Positions 46,005 to 54,435 of a DNA stretch of 64,000 nucleotides are shown piece after piece. The DNA is from Flavobacterium ranwuense (GTDB taxonomy: Bacteria > Bacteroidota > Bacteroidia > Flavobacteriales > Flavobacteriaceae). The stretch is taken from the NCBI RefSeq assembly GCF_004349315.1, contig NZ_SMLH01000003.1:310001-374000 (forward strand), written 5' to 3'. The position numbers were made by a program, and so were the translations under genes. The notes under the pieces are model-generated. The model made no database searches. It saw only the letters and a list, made by a program, of their open reading frames with translations, and was not told the DNA's origin. The stretch's first letter is position 1. Each line of letters opens with the position of its first letter.

Positions 46005-48377
46005 CTAAAATTTATACCCAACAGATAAGCGCATGTTGGTTCCGGCTTCTGTTTGCCAGTAATACATGGTATTATAGCTATAATATCCTCCAGAATACAA
46101 GTATTTATTCAAGATATTATTGACAACAAGGTTGACTGATATTTTGTTTTTTTGGTAAGTAACACCTCCGTCCAATCGGAAATAGTCTGGAAGCATTCCT
46201 GTATTATCAGGTGAAATAAACCAAGGAGCTCTCTTTTCTTGGTATTGGTATCCTAATGAAAAGCCAACACCATTGAGTGTTCCTCTATCTATTTTATAGT
46301 TCAGCCAAGCATTTTGTATGTGTCGTGTAGTTCCCGCTACTTGAGTTCCCACTAGAGATTGATCAGTGTCTTTGGTTGTTTTTCCTTCTGTAAAGGCGTA
46401 GTTTACAATAAGATCTAAGTTTTTGAAAATTTCACCTCGAATATCTACTTCAAAACCTTTTGTTTTTTGTTGTCCACTTTCTCTACTGAATTGGTTGGTA
46501 GAATTGGAATGCTCAGGATCTAATGTTAGCACATTGTTTTTGGTTATTTGGTAAACGGAAACAACTGAATTCCATTTTCCGTTTAACCAGTCTCTTTTTA
46601 AACCGAATTCTATATTTCCTCCAGTTTCAGGCTTGAAGGATTTTCCTTGCCAGTCCGCGCCATAATTTTCATTAAAAGATTGATCGTTCACAAAATAAGC
46701 GGCCGTGTTTTTATCAATAGAATAACTCAAACCTACTCTTGGTGTAAATTTTTCGTTTTTGGTCCCCCCAGAGTAAACATTATACGCTTTAAGTACAGTG
46801 TATCTTCCTGCCAATGTTAATCGAAGTTTATTGTCAAAGAAACCCAATTCGTCCTGCACATATAGCGCTTTGTAACTGTTTTGGTATTTCACACCTCTAT
46901 CTTCCAGACTTTTACTTCTGTCAAAAGTAGGAGAGGCGGCTAGTGTTCCGTGTACCGGATTGTAAATGTCTAAATCGGGCATTGTAAAGGATTGTGACCA
47001 GTCGTGAAAAAATGTTTTATCACTTAAATCCAATCCCGATAGTATTTTGTGTGTTACGGATCCTGTTTTAGCTTCACCATTTACAAAAGCTTGTCCAACA
47101 TATATTTTTCCTAAAATATCCCAATTTCCACCAGCACGTTTAAGAATTGCATCATTGTTTGGGTCAAAGCCGGCAGGCCATAATGACATTCCTTCCTGTT
47201 GGTAATTAAGATAGGATGTTTGAGCCGTTAATTTCCAGTTATCACTTATTTTCTGGTCTAAAATGGCAAGAATATTTCTTTCTGTCATTTTTGTCGGGTC
47301 TAAATTTGATTCTGAAGTGGTAAAGTTTCTTGGCAAATCAGCGTACCCTTTTTTAGAAAAAGCATAGTTACTCCCAACGGCATTTACTTTAGAGAATTGT
47401 TGCGTGTATTCCAGTGTTATTGCTGTTTTATCGGTTGCCAAATATTTAAGCACAGGAGCAAATGTGTAGCGGTCATTAAAATCAAAATCACGGTAACTGT
47501 TTTTCTTTTCGCCCATTATATTAATGCGGTACAATAGTTTTCCGTTTTTGGTCAACTTCCCATCAAAATCTAATGTTCCTCTATACATATCAAAACTTCC
47601 CAGCGTTAAACTCGCTTCGCCTTTGGTACGTCCGCTTGGTTTTTTGGTAACTACATTATAAAAACCGCTCGGGTTACCGTTTGCGAGCATAAATCCTGCA
47701 GGACCTTTTACAAATTCGATCCGTTCTACCATACTCATGTCCTCCGTAAGTGGTCCCCAACTTGAGCTTACATTCATTCCGTTTCTAAAAGCGGCTACTT
47801 GACTGCCTCTCATAGTTATATTGGCATAATTATCCCAATGTTCCACTCTTGTAGCGCCACTCACATTGCGGGTCACACCTTCCAGCATATTAAAAATTTG
47901 CTGGTCTTGAATAAGTTTTCCAGTTATGACCTGAATGTTTTGTGGGATTTCTATAATAGGAGATTGTAATCGAAGCGTAGATGAAACACGATTCGTTTTG
48001 AAAGCACTTTTGTTACTCAAAACCACCACTTGATTGAGTTCATTGTTTGATAAAGTAAGTTTTAGTGCTACGGCAGTAGTTTCTCCAGTAGTAATTTTTA
48101 CTTCTTGCTCCAGGTCATTATACCCAACTAAAGTAACTTTTAGGATATGAACTCCTTCTGGTATGTTTTTTAGTATAAAAATTCCATTGTTATCCGCAAT
48201 AGTATTTTTGTTAGCTCCTTTTATAGAAACTGAAACTCCTTCGGCGGGTTTGTTGTCACTAGTCAAAATAACCCCTTTTATGCTACCGGAGTTTTGGGCA
48301 AAAGCGGTGGTTATAGAAAGTAGTACTAGGCATACGAGAAAAATAAATTTAGGGATTCGTTGTTTTAAATAGTTCAT
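46005..48377 (-). CDS. TonB-dependent siderophore receptor, second module
   Basis: This 790-residue receptor has a signal peptide (1-27, TTAFAQ), a carboxypeptidase-D-regulatory-like domain (about 30-115, GSIKGVILTSDNKPAEGVSV), a plug (about 120-240) and a barrel ending in the aromatic residue TNMRLSVGYKF. The first domain is common in Bacteroidota receptors. The plug segment PSGFYNVVTKKPSGRTKGE is typical of siderophore receptors. The cargo is not identifiable. The next gene on the same strand is the PepSY membrane protein. Confidence 0.9.
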   Translation of the reverse strand: MNYLKQRIPKFIFLVCLVLLSITTAFAQNSGSIKGVILTSDNKPAEGVSVSIKGANKNTIADNNGIFILKNIPEGVHILKVTLVGYNDLEQEVKITTGETTAVALKLTLSNNELNQVVVLSNKSAFKTNRVSSTLRLQSPIIEIPQNIQVITGKLIQDQQIFNMLEGVTRNVSGATRVEHWDNYANITMRGSQVAAFRNGMNVSSSWGPLTEDMSMVERIEFVKGPAGFMLANGNPSGFYNVVTKKPSGRTKGEASLTLGSFDMYRGTLDFDGKLTKNGKLLYRINIMGEKKNSYRDFDFNDRYTFAPVLKYLATDKTAITLEYTQQFSKVNAVGSNYAFSKKGYADLPRNFTTSESNLDPTKMTERNILAILDQKISDNWKLTAQTSYLNYQQEGMSLWPAGFDPNNDAILKRAGGNWDILGKIYVGQAFVNGEAKTGSVTHKILSGLDLSDKTFFHDWSQSFTMPDLDIYNPVHGTLAASPTFDRSKSLEDRGVKYQNSYKALYVQDELGFFDNKLRLTLAGRYTVLKAYNVYSGGTKNEKFTPRVGLSYSIDKNTAAYFVNDQSFNENYGADWQGKSFKPETGGNIEFGLKRDWLNGKWNSVVSVYQITKNNVLTLDPEHSNSTNQFSRESGQQKTKGFEVDIRGEIFKNLDLIVNYAFTEGKTTKDTDQSLVGTQVAGTTRHIQNAWLNYKIDRGTLNGVGFSLGYQYQEKRAPWFISPDNTGMLPDYFRLDGGVTYQKNKISVNLVVNNILNKYLYSGGYYSYNTMYYWQTEAGTNMRLSVGYKF

Positions 48378-48447
48378 GATTAAAAATTAAATGAGTTAAA
48401 GCTTATTTAGAACAAATAAGAATAAGTAAAAATAAAATTTAATTTTT

Positions 48448-48472
48448 ATTTAACAAATATTATTTAGACTAA
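48448..48472 (-). promoter_or_regulatory. Shared iron-regulation candidate site, receptor 2
   Basis: This 25-bp block, 71 bases upstream of the ATG at 48377, matches the one at 44678-44702 except at three positions. On the minus strand it has TCTAAATAA followed by TAATATTTG, again a -7-like element with one extra base. A common regulator, most likely Fur, is inferred. Confidence 0.55.
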
Positions 48473-48520
48473 TTAAAAATAATATTTTAATAAGATGATT
48501 TCCATAGTTTTAGGCATAAA

Positions 48521-48549
48521 AAAACCTTGCTTTTCTAGAGCAAGGTTTT
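48521..48549 (-). terminator. Terminator of the small lipoprotein gene
   Basis: AAAACCTTGCT (48521-48531) pairs with AGCAAGGTTTT (48539-48549); the arms are identical to those of the terminator at 44766-44794. It lies 26 bases past the stop of the gene at 48575. Confidence 0.9.
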
Positions 48550-48574
48550 AATTTGAGTATAAAATATTAAACTT

Positions 48575-49054
48575 TTACTTGATTTTTTTCATCGAAAACT
48601 GTTCGGAGCTTGGTTTTCCTTGTTGGATTCCTGAAATTTTAGCGACTAAACTGTCTGGAGTAATTTGGATATAACTGATTTTTTGAGGATAGTCGTGTTT
48701 CAAATTTTCAAATGCTACTTGTTTATCGGTTGCAGCTGTCAATTTGAAAGCTACTGGTTTATCGTTATTTTGTCCTTTTACTGTTGCAGTATAAGTCAGT
48801 TCTTCTCCTTTTTGTTGCAAAATAATAGATTCAAAATGCAAAGTATCTTTCTCTTTAATGTAATAAGATTGTGCTTCAAAAGTACTGTCGTTTACTTTTT
48901 TCCAATTTTCCGTTAGATTGCCATCAGCTGATTTGTTTTCCCAATTACCCAAAAGCCAACTTGTTGCTTTGATTTTTTCGTTTTTGTTTGAATCAGAATT
49001 TTTGCAAGAAACAATTGCTAACAAAAGCAGTAAAAGAGTGGTTTTTTGAAACAT
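48575..49054 (-). CDS. Small lipoprotein, DUF6265-like
   Basis: This 159-residue protein has a lipoprotein signal (hydrophobic core, then AIVSCKN with Cys17). The mature part carries a beta-rich domain with LLGNWENKSADGNLTENWKK at about 34-54, a pattern I associate with DUF6265-type proteins (lipocalin-like). It is envelope-anchored with no known enzymatic role. It lies upstream of the second siderophore receptor on the same strand, but its terminator separates them. Confidence 0.7.
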   Translation of the reverse strand: MFQKTTLLLLLLAIVSCKNSDSNKNEKIKATSWLLGNWENKSADGNLTENWKKVNDSTFEAQSYYIKEKDTLHFESIILQQKGEELTYTATVKGQNNDKPVAFKLTAATDKQVAFENLKHDYPQKISYIQITPDSLVAKISGIQQGKPSSEQFSMKKIK

Positions 49055-49114
49055 TGGTGTAAATTTTTGGTGTTAATTTGAATAAGCTAAAGTATGAAAA
49101 AAAATAGAATAGAA

Positions 49115-49160
49115 AGATTTTTGATTTTACGGAGTTTATCACATTTGAAATCAAAAATCT
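49115..49160 (-). repeat. Inverted repeat after topB
   Basis: AGATTTTTGATTT (49115-49127) is the exact complement of AAATCAAAAATCT (49148-49160). It lies 23 bases beyond the topB stop on the minus strand and 61 bases before the lipoprotein ATG. The same 'AAATCAAAAATC' vocabulary is seen before gyrB. Confidence 0.75.
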
Positions 49161-49182
49161 GAAATCAAAAATCAGCAATTAT

Positions 49183-51474
49183 TTAAAGACTTTCGTTCAA
49201 AATAGAATAAACCAGTTCTTTAGTGGGTTTTTGATCTTTTAATTTCGCTCTAACCACATCAAAAGTGACTTTGAAATCACAGCCTGATTTATAGTTGCTG
49301 CAACCATAAGCGGTTTTTCCTTTAAGAACTGTTCCTTTTTGACATTTCGGACAGGCTAATTCGTCTGGAATGGCCTTCGCCTCCGTTTTCTTAGGCTCTA
49401 ATACAAGTTTGAAATTTTCATCAAAGCGAAGCAAACCTTCCACAGTGCCGGCATCGGTTTTAAAGTCTTTTAAATTTACGGTAGATCCTTTTTGAAGCAA
49501 TCGCAAATATTGGTTCTCCGATATTTTTTTATCCGCAAAAGTATAGGGCAATAGAAAAGTGCAACCTGCTTTATAATCGGAACAGCCATATGCCGATTTT
49601 CCTTTGATGAGCGTTGCTTTTTTACATTTAGGACAGGCTTCCGCCAAAATTCCTGCCGCTTTTTTTTTCTCAACAATAATGTCTTGTTTTTGAATATTTC
49701 CTGCATGCGAAATATTGGCACGTCTGGTTTCACTTCGTACTTCGTACACCAAGGATTCTACCATGCGTTTCATATTGTTAATAAACGCAGCGGCGGTAAA
49801 GGTTCCTTTTTCAATATCTTTCAACTGCTTTTCCCAAGAACCCGTAAGTTCCGCCGACTTTACCAATTCATTTTGAATAGTGTCAATCAATTGAATTCCC
49901 GTTGGTGTTGGCAATACCTGTTTTTTATTCCGAACAATGTATTGGCGTTTAAACAGCGTTTCAATAATATTGGCTCGTGTTGACGGACGCCCAATACCAT
50001 TTTCTTTCATCAATTCGCGTAAATCTTCATCATCGACTTGCTTACCAGCGGTTTCCATGGCACGCAATAAAGTTGCCTCGGTAAACTGATTGGGTGGCTT
50101 GGTTTCCTTTTCTAAAAACGAGGGTTCGTGCGGCCCTTTTTCTCCCACAACAAAACTCGGTAATATATCGGCTTCTTTTTCTTTAGCGTTCGGGTCTTCA
50201 AAAACTACACGAAATCCTTTTTTTAAGATTTCTTTCCCCGTGGTTTTGAAAGCTACATCGGCCGCTTTTCCGATCACTGTTGTATTGGCTACCAAACAAT
50301 CGTCATAAAACACCGCAATAAAACGCTTGACAATAATATCATACACTTGTTGCTGATTGTATTGCAAATTGGATTGTATGCCCGTTGGAATAATCGCATG
50401 GTGATCTGTTACTTTTTTATCGTTGAAAACTTTAGCCGATTTTTTAATCTTTTTTTCTAAAAGTGGTTGCGTCAACATGGCATAATTAGTCAAGTTTTGC
50501 AGGATGCCGGGTACTTTTGGATAAATGTCGTTGGGTAAAAACGTGGTATCGACTCTCGGGTAAGTAACTACTTTTTGCTCGTACAAAGTCTGGACAATTT
50601 TAAGCGTTTCATCTGCCGAAAATCCAAACTTTGTATTGCAATATACTTGCAAGCCTGTTAAATCAAACAGCTTAGGCGCAAACTCATTGCCATTCTTTTT
50701 TTCGACAGAAACAATTTCAAAATCACTTTCTTGGACTTTATTAGCCAAAATTTCGCCATCTTCTTTTTTTAAAAAGCGTCCTTCTTCATAGCTGAAAAGC
50801 GTTTCTCTGTACATGGTTTGCAACTCCCAATACGGTTGCGGTTTGAAATTCTCAATTTCCTTGAATCGGTCCACAACCATGGCTAAGGTTGGGGTTTGCA
50901 CCCTTCCAATAGACAATACTTGTTTGTAACCGCCATGTTTTACGGTGTACAAACGGGTGGCATTCATACCGAGTAACCAGTCGCCAATGGCTCTGGAAAA
51001 TCCTGCGTAGTATAAATTATCGTAGTTGACGGATGGTTTTAAGTTTTCAAAACCTTCTTTGATGGCTTCGGTGGTCAGGGATGAAATCCATAAGCGTTGT
51101 ACCTCGCCTTTGTACTGGGCTTCATTCATGACCCAGCGCTGAATGAGTTCTCCTTCTTGCCCGGCATCCCCGCAGTTGATGACCAACTCGGCTTTATCGA
51201 ACAGGCTTTTTATGATTTTGAATTGCTTTTGAATACCCGAATTCTCCACCACTTTGGTTTCAAATTTATCGGGAAGCATGGGCAGGTTGTTCAAATCCCA
51301 ACTTTTCCAGTGGGGTTTGTAATCGTTCGGTTCTTTCAAGGTGCATAAATGCCCAAAGGTATAGGTTACGGCATAGCCATTACCTTCGTAATACCCGTCG
51401 TGTTTGGTATTGGCCCCTAAAACGGATGCGATTTCGCGTGCTACACTTGGTTTTTCGGCAATACAGACCTTCAT
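49183..51474 (-). CDS. topB: DNA topoisomerase III
   Basis: This 763-residue type IA topoisomerase has a TOPRIM domain (VCIAEKPSVAREIASVLG, then NCGDAGQEGELIQRWV), the active-site tyrosine in VTYPRVDTTF (the usual TxxxRxD pattern), IGRVQTPTLAMV, and two C-terminal zinc-ribbon modules (CPKCKKATLIKG...YGCSDYKAGCTF and CPKCQKGTVLKG...YGCSNYKSGCDF). It decatenates single-stranded regions. Bacteroidota often carry extra topB copies on conjugative elements, but no transfer genes occur around it here, so this looks like the chromosomal copy. Confidence 0.93.
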   Translation of the reverse strand: MKVCIAEKPSVAREIASVLGANTKHDGYYEGNGYAVTYTFGHLCTLKEPNDYKPHWKSWDLNNLPMLPDKFETKVVENSGIQKQFKIIKSLFDKAELVINCGDAGQEGELIQRWVMNEAQYKGEVQRLWISSLTTEAIKEGFENLKPSVNYDNLYYAGFSRAIGDWLLGMNATRLYTVKHGGYKQVLSIGRVQTPTLAMVVDRFKEIENFKPQPYWELQTMYRETLFSYEEGRFLKKEDGEILANKVQESDFEIVSVEKKNGNEFAPKLFDLTGLQVYCNTKFGFSADETLKIVQTLYEQKVVTYPRVDTTFLPNDIYPKVPGILQNLTNYAMLTQPLLEKKIKKSAKVFNDKKVTDHHAIIPTGIQSNLQYNQQQVYDIIVKRFIAVFYDDCLVANTTVIGKAADVAFKTTGKEILKKGFRVVFEDPNAKEKEADILPSFVVGEKGPHEPSFLEKETKPPNQFTEATLLRAMETAGKQVDDEDLRELMKENGIGRPSTRANIIETLFKRQYIVRNKKQVLPTPTGIQLIDTIQNELVKSAELTGSWEKQLKDIEKGTFTAAAFINNMKRMVESLVYEVRSETRRANISHAGNIQKQDIIVEKKKAAGILAEACPKCKKATLIKGKSAYGCSDYKAGCTFLLPYTFADKKISENQYLRLLQKGSTVNLKDFKTDAGTVEGLLRFDENFKLVLEPKKTEAKAIPDELACPKCQKGTVLKGKTAYGCSNYKSGCDFKVTFDVVRAKLKDQKPTKELVYSILNESL

Positions 51475-51925
51475 TTTCTCTTACTGATTTTGAGTGCGCA
51501 AATTAGGAATTTAGAAATTGGTATTAAAAAGAAATCTGTAAGAGTTATGAACGGGCATTCACTAGCAGACAATTGAGAGGAACGCGTAATCTCATCCAGT
51601 TTCTCAATTGTTTTTTTGCTTATTGCTGTAGGTAAAGTTTACAAAACTAGGGAAGCGATTGTGGATATCCGAAGGATCGGGGATGGTTTGGTGATTTTAA
51701 CTTGTGCAAGCAATTTCTTTGTGTCCCAATGGTTCCTAATTTGAGCGATAAATGAGTGAAGACCTGTTTTGTTATTATTTTTATTAGGTTTTGTAATTGA
51801 TTATATTTTTCTTTGGTTAGCGCCAACAATAAGGTGGTTATTTGTCTGTGTAAATTTTGCTGGAATAACCTACTTTAGTTTTAACTCAATTAAGAATCGA
51901 ACAAAAACAATCAATAAAAAAAAAT
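51475..51925. other. Intergenic region between topB and the cupin gene
   Basis: No gene is recognised in these 451 bases. One hairpin, CAATTGAGA (51570-51578) with TCTCAATTG (51602-51610), is followed by seven Ts and would act as a terminator for plus-strand transcripts, though no plus-strand gene ends here. TAAATTTTGC near 51851 is a poor promoter match for the cupin gene. Confidence 0.6.
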
Positions 51926-52765
51926 ATGAAACACCTATTTTACATTATTTTAATAGCTGTAACTTTGTTTACAAAGGCCGGAGCACAGGATACTTCTCTG
52001 TTTCCAAAAGGAGAAATAGCAACGGTTAACAATCACACAGGAACTGTATGGCTCCATGAATTAAACGCACCTGATGCGAACTTTGATTACAGCTTAGCTG
52101 TGGCAACCTTTGCTGCTGGTGCAAAATTAGATTGGCATATTCATCCCGGGGGACAAATTCTGCTTATTACAGAAGGCACCGGGTATTACCAAGAAAAACA
52201 CAGCCCCATCCGAGTAGTTAATAAAGGGGATGTAATTAAATGCCTGCCAGGTATTACTCATTGGCATGGTGCCACTCCTGAAAGTAGTTTTGCTTATATT
52301 GGAGTTACTCCCGCCCAGAAAGGTAAAACAATATGGTTAGAAAGAGTAACGGATAAAGAATACAATAGTATAAAAACACTTGCAATGAATAGTGCAAATA
52401 GGGAACAAGAAATTATTAACCTCTCCAGAGATAAGTGGCGCTGGATGTCAGAACGCAATGTTGATTCCCTTGAAGCCCTTTTTAATGAAAAAGCGGTCTT
52501 TATTCATATGGGCGGAAGCATGACTAAAGAACAGGAACTCAATGTCATCAAAAGCGGAGCAATTCAATACAAGCAAGCGGATATACAGGAAACTTCGGTG
52601 CAGTTTATAGGCAATACTGCCATCCTTTTAAATAAAATCCGACTCACAGCAGTTGTTGGCGGTAATGAGGTGGTTAACCCTTTTGTGGTTACAGAGGTTT
52701 ATATAGAGCAAAATGGCAAATGGGGTTTAGGCTCACTTTCATTCACAAAATTACTCGGACAATAG
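51926..52765 (+). CDS. Secreted cupin domain fused to an NTF2-like (DUF4440-type) domain
   Basis: This 279-residue protein has a signal peptide (1-20, KAGAQ). The N-terminal half (about 25-150) is a cupin: LDWHIHPGGQILLITEGTGYYQ holds the HxH metal ligands and HWHGATPES the last histidine. The C-terminal half (about 155-279) looks like a NTF2-like/DUF4440 domain (LSRDKWRWMSERNVDSLEALFNEKAVFIHMGG, ending VEVYIEQNGKWGLGS-like strands). Both domain types are found in unrelated small enzymes; a metal-dependent oxidoreduction or isomerisation in the periplasm is likely, but the reaction is unknown. Confidence 0.8.
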   Translation: MKHLFYIILIAVTLFTKAGAQDTSLFPKGEIATVNNHTGTVWLHELNAPDANFDYSLAVATFAAGAKLDWHIHPGGQILLITEGTGYYQEKHSPIRVVNKGDVIKCLPGITHWHGATPESSFAYIGVTPAQKGKTIWLERVTDKEYNSIKTLAMNSANREQEIINLSRDKWRWMSERNVDSLEALFNEKAVFIHMGGSMTKEQELNVIKSGAIQYKQADIQETSVQFIGNTAILLNKIRLTAVVGGNEVVNPFVVTEVYIEQNGKWGLGSLSFTKLLGQ

Positions 52766-53255
52766 TCCCGAACAAAAATAAAATACGATGTTTAAAACTT
52801 TAAATCTTGTATAATAAATACCTTTTGATTGAGTGATAAAGCGGAATAAAAACCTAAGAATTTCGAATTTTACCAACCTATGTTGCGTATAATGCCGATT
52901 GTTTCATTTATAAGTTTTTCAATAACTAATGTGAATTCTAAAACATAACAAACGAAAATTTTCTGAAGTAGAAATGGTATCAATGTCTAATTTTCCACAT
53001 ATAGTTTCGTTGCGTTACAAGGATGCCACTTCCATCAGGACTATCGATCTGTTTTATTTGCATGACAACCAGATTTCGAATGTTACAGCACTGATTTTTA
53101 TTGTTGTTTATAATCCTACAAGGTCTGTAAAAGCCCTTGTGGGAGAATCTTAAATCTATAAATAAATGAAAATCAGACTATTAAATAGAAAATAACCATT
53201 ACACTCAGTACTACCTAAAGCAAAATATTCGGCTAGATTGTTATTTATTTTCTGC
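52766..53255. other. Intergenic region with a repeat fragment and a hairpin
   Basis: No gene is recognised in these 490 bases. A decayed copy of the dispersed repeat's 3' part is at 53019-53046 (GGATGCCACTTCCATCAGG), and an unrelated hairpin is at 53114-53144 (TCCTACAAGG paired with CCTTGTGGGA, one wobble). A 56-codon frame at 52984-53154 exists but overlaps both and is not convincing. Confidence 0.6.
53019..53046 (+). repeat. Decayed fragment of the dispersed structured repeat
   Basis: This fragment reads GGATGCCACTTCCATCAGG, then ACTATCG; it differs from copy B (GGATACCGCTTCCATCAG, then AGCTAGGGC) mainly by transitions. Only the 3' part of the element is recognisable here. Confidence 0.5.
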
Positions 53256-53891
53256 TCAAATGTATTTGTGTGAGCCGTCACAGCTTGGCATTTTTTTAGA
53301 CAAACCGCAGGTGCAATCGTTGATTCCTTTTCCGTTAAGAATACGCGGAGTGTATTTCTCAATTCGGGTCTCGCGGGTTTTGGATTGTTTAGGAGCCGAA
53401 AAATAGAGATTGTAAGCACGTTGTCGGCCTGGGGTTAAGGCTTGAAAAGCAGTTTTTAAGTTGGGGTTTTTGGCTAAGGTATTTTGTAATTCTGCCACCA
53501 ATTCAAGTTCGGTATTGCTTTTGAAATTCACTTTCAAGCCTGCTTTTTCAATTTCAATGGCTTCATAAATATAGGCTTTGATTATAGATTTCTGTTCTAT
53601 GATTTCTGCCAGATTGGTAAACTTAAAAAAACGTATTGCCTGACTGTTTTCTCCGGGTTTGCTTAGAATTCCATTGCTGTCTTGAAGTAAAGTTCCTTTA
53701 AAAAAGCTAAGCGCACAGTATTCTTTAAAACAGCCTATAAGTGCAACATTGTTTCCCTCAAAACTATAACATGGCGTGCGCCACTTTAATTCTTCGGTTA
53801 GCCCGCACGCGAGCAGCAATAGTCGCAATTGCTCTATTTCGGGCTGCCATTTTTTGGCATTGTTTATAAAGTCATCAACTTTGGGATTCAT
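53256..53891 (-). CDS. YdeI/OmdA-like protein with C-terminal CDGSH iron-sulfur motif
   Basis: This 211-residue cytoplasmic protein has a DUF1801-like domain (about 5-130; ELKWRTPCYSFEGNNVALIG, CALSFFKG) followed by the YdeI/OmdA helical tail (about 150-185; ALTPGRQRAYNLYFSAPKQSKTR). The last 20 residues hold C193-T-C195-GLSKKMP-S-C204-D-G-S-H208, which fits the CDGSH 2Fe-2S consensus C-x-C-x2-S-x3-P-x-C-D-G-S-H exactly. CDGSH clusters are redox-active or transferable 2Fe-2S centres. The combination may give redox-sensing control; this is inference. No operon partner. Confidence 0.85.
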   Translation of the reverse strand: MNPKVDDFINNAKKWQPEIEQLRLLLLACGLTEELKWRTPCYSFEGNNVALIGCFKEYCALSFFKGTLLQDSNGILSKPGENSQAIRFFKFTNLAEIIEQKSIIKAYIYEAIEIEKAGLKVNFKSNTELELVAELQNTLAKNPNLKTAFQALTPGRQRAYNLYFSAPKQSKTRETRIEKYTPRILNGKGINDCTCGLSKKMPSCDGSHKYI

Positions 53892-54038
53892 TGTGTTAGA
53901 TTTTAAAAAATAAAGAAGGTTTTGGTTTTATAAAAGTATAAAAAAAAAACGCGTGGTAAACGCTATGATGGCGCTCTAAATTAAAATTGGTCCTCGATGC
54001 AAATTAGGGCGAGTGGAATTATGAACGACTATGAATGA

Positions 54039-54062
54039 GTCATTGCGAGGAACGAAGCAATC
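54039..54062 (+). repeat. Repeat end-piece GTCATTGCGAGGAACG
   Basis: It is identical to the first 16 bases of copy A (34030) and shares GCAATC after that. It forms the left end of the 325-bp segment bounded by copy B. Confidence 0.65.
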
Positions 54063-54239
54063 ACATCTAGTATTTTCTATTGTTTTATTTGCTCATCGTT
54101 GTGTGAAATTTGGTGATCTTGTATTTATTTTTGGATTAGAGATCAAGTAGGTTCCTGATACAATTTTTAGACCTTTTCAAAACTAACTCCTTTTGCTGCA
54201 TGAATTTTACGGAAAACCATAAATGTTCTTTTTTATTAC

Positions 54240-54363
54240 AAATGCCCTAGCTCTGATGGAAGCGGTATCCTTTTTCTGGTTTTTTTGCCAGAAAAAGATA
54301 CAGCGAATAGCAGGAAACAGCTCCTGATTGCCACACAATTCGTTAGTCATTGTTCGCAATGAC
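54240..54363 (-). repeat. Dispersed structured repeat, copy B (reverse orientation)
   Basis: Read on the minus strand it starts GTCATTGCGAAC, then GGCAATCAGGAGCT, TTTCCTGCT, ATCTTTTTCTGG, a 12-bp hairpin (54267-54299), AAAAAGGAT, ACCGCTTCCATCAG and AGCTAGGGC. Copy A has the same word order with a different hairpin, which is good evidence for conserved structure. GTCATTG-TTCG-CAATGAC at 54346-54363 is itself a hairpin. Confidence 0.8.
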
Positions 54364-54380
54364 AATCTCAATTGGGAACC

Positions 54381-54411
54381 TTGCAAACTGAATACTTTTT
54401 TCGTATTTTTG
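54381..54411 (+). promoter_or_regulatory. Bacteroidota promoter of prfA (TTG-N20-TATTTTTG)
   Basis: The -33 TTG is at 54381-54383 and the -7 TATTTTTG at 54404-54411, separated by 20 bases. The leader is short (about 17 bases), and AAAGGAATA serves as ribosome-binding site before the ATG at 54436. Confidence 0.65.
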
Positions 54412-54435
54412 CACTCCAAATAAAGGAATAAGAAA

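Larger units (their letters stand above)
53892..54435. other. Intergenic region carrying two repeat pieces in opposite orientation
   Basis: No gene is seen in these 544 bases. A left repeat piece GTCATTGCGAGGAACGAAGC is at 54039-54062, and the reverse copy B is at 54240-54363. Both begin with GTCATTGCGA and point inward, giving a roughly 325-bp segment with inverted ends. The prfA promoter occupies the right end. Confidence 0.65.

Noticed and set aside
49183-51474. topB as a marker of an integrated conjugative element
   Set aside because: No transfer, integrase or att-like repeats surround it, and its neighbours are ordinary chromosomal genes.
52984-53154. A 56-codon plus-strand frame with a short LRR-like stretch (LFYLHDNQISNVTAL)
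   Set aside because: It has no ribosome-binding site that I can see, and it overlaps a decayed repeat fragment and a hairpin. One LRR-like match of 15 residues is not enough to call a gene or a pseudogene.
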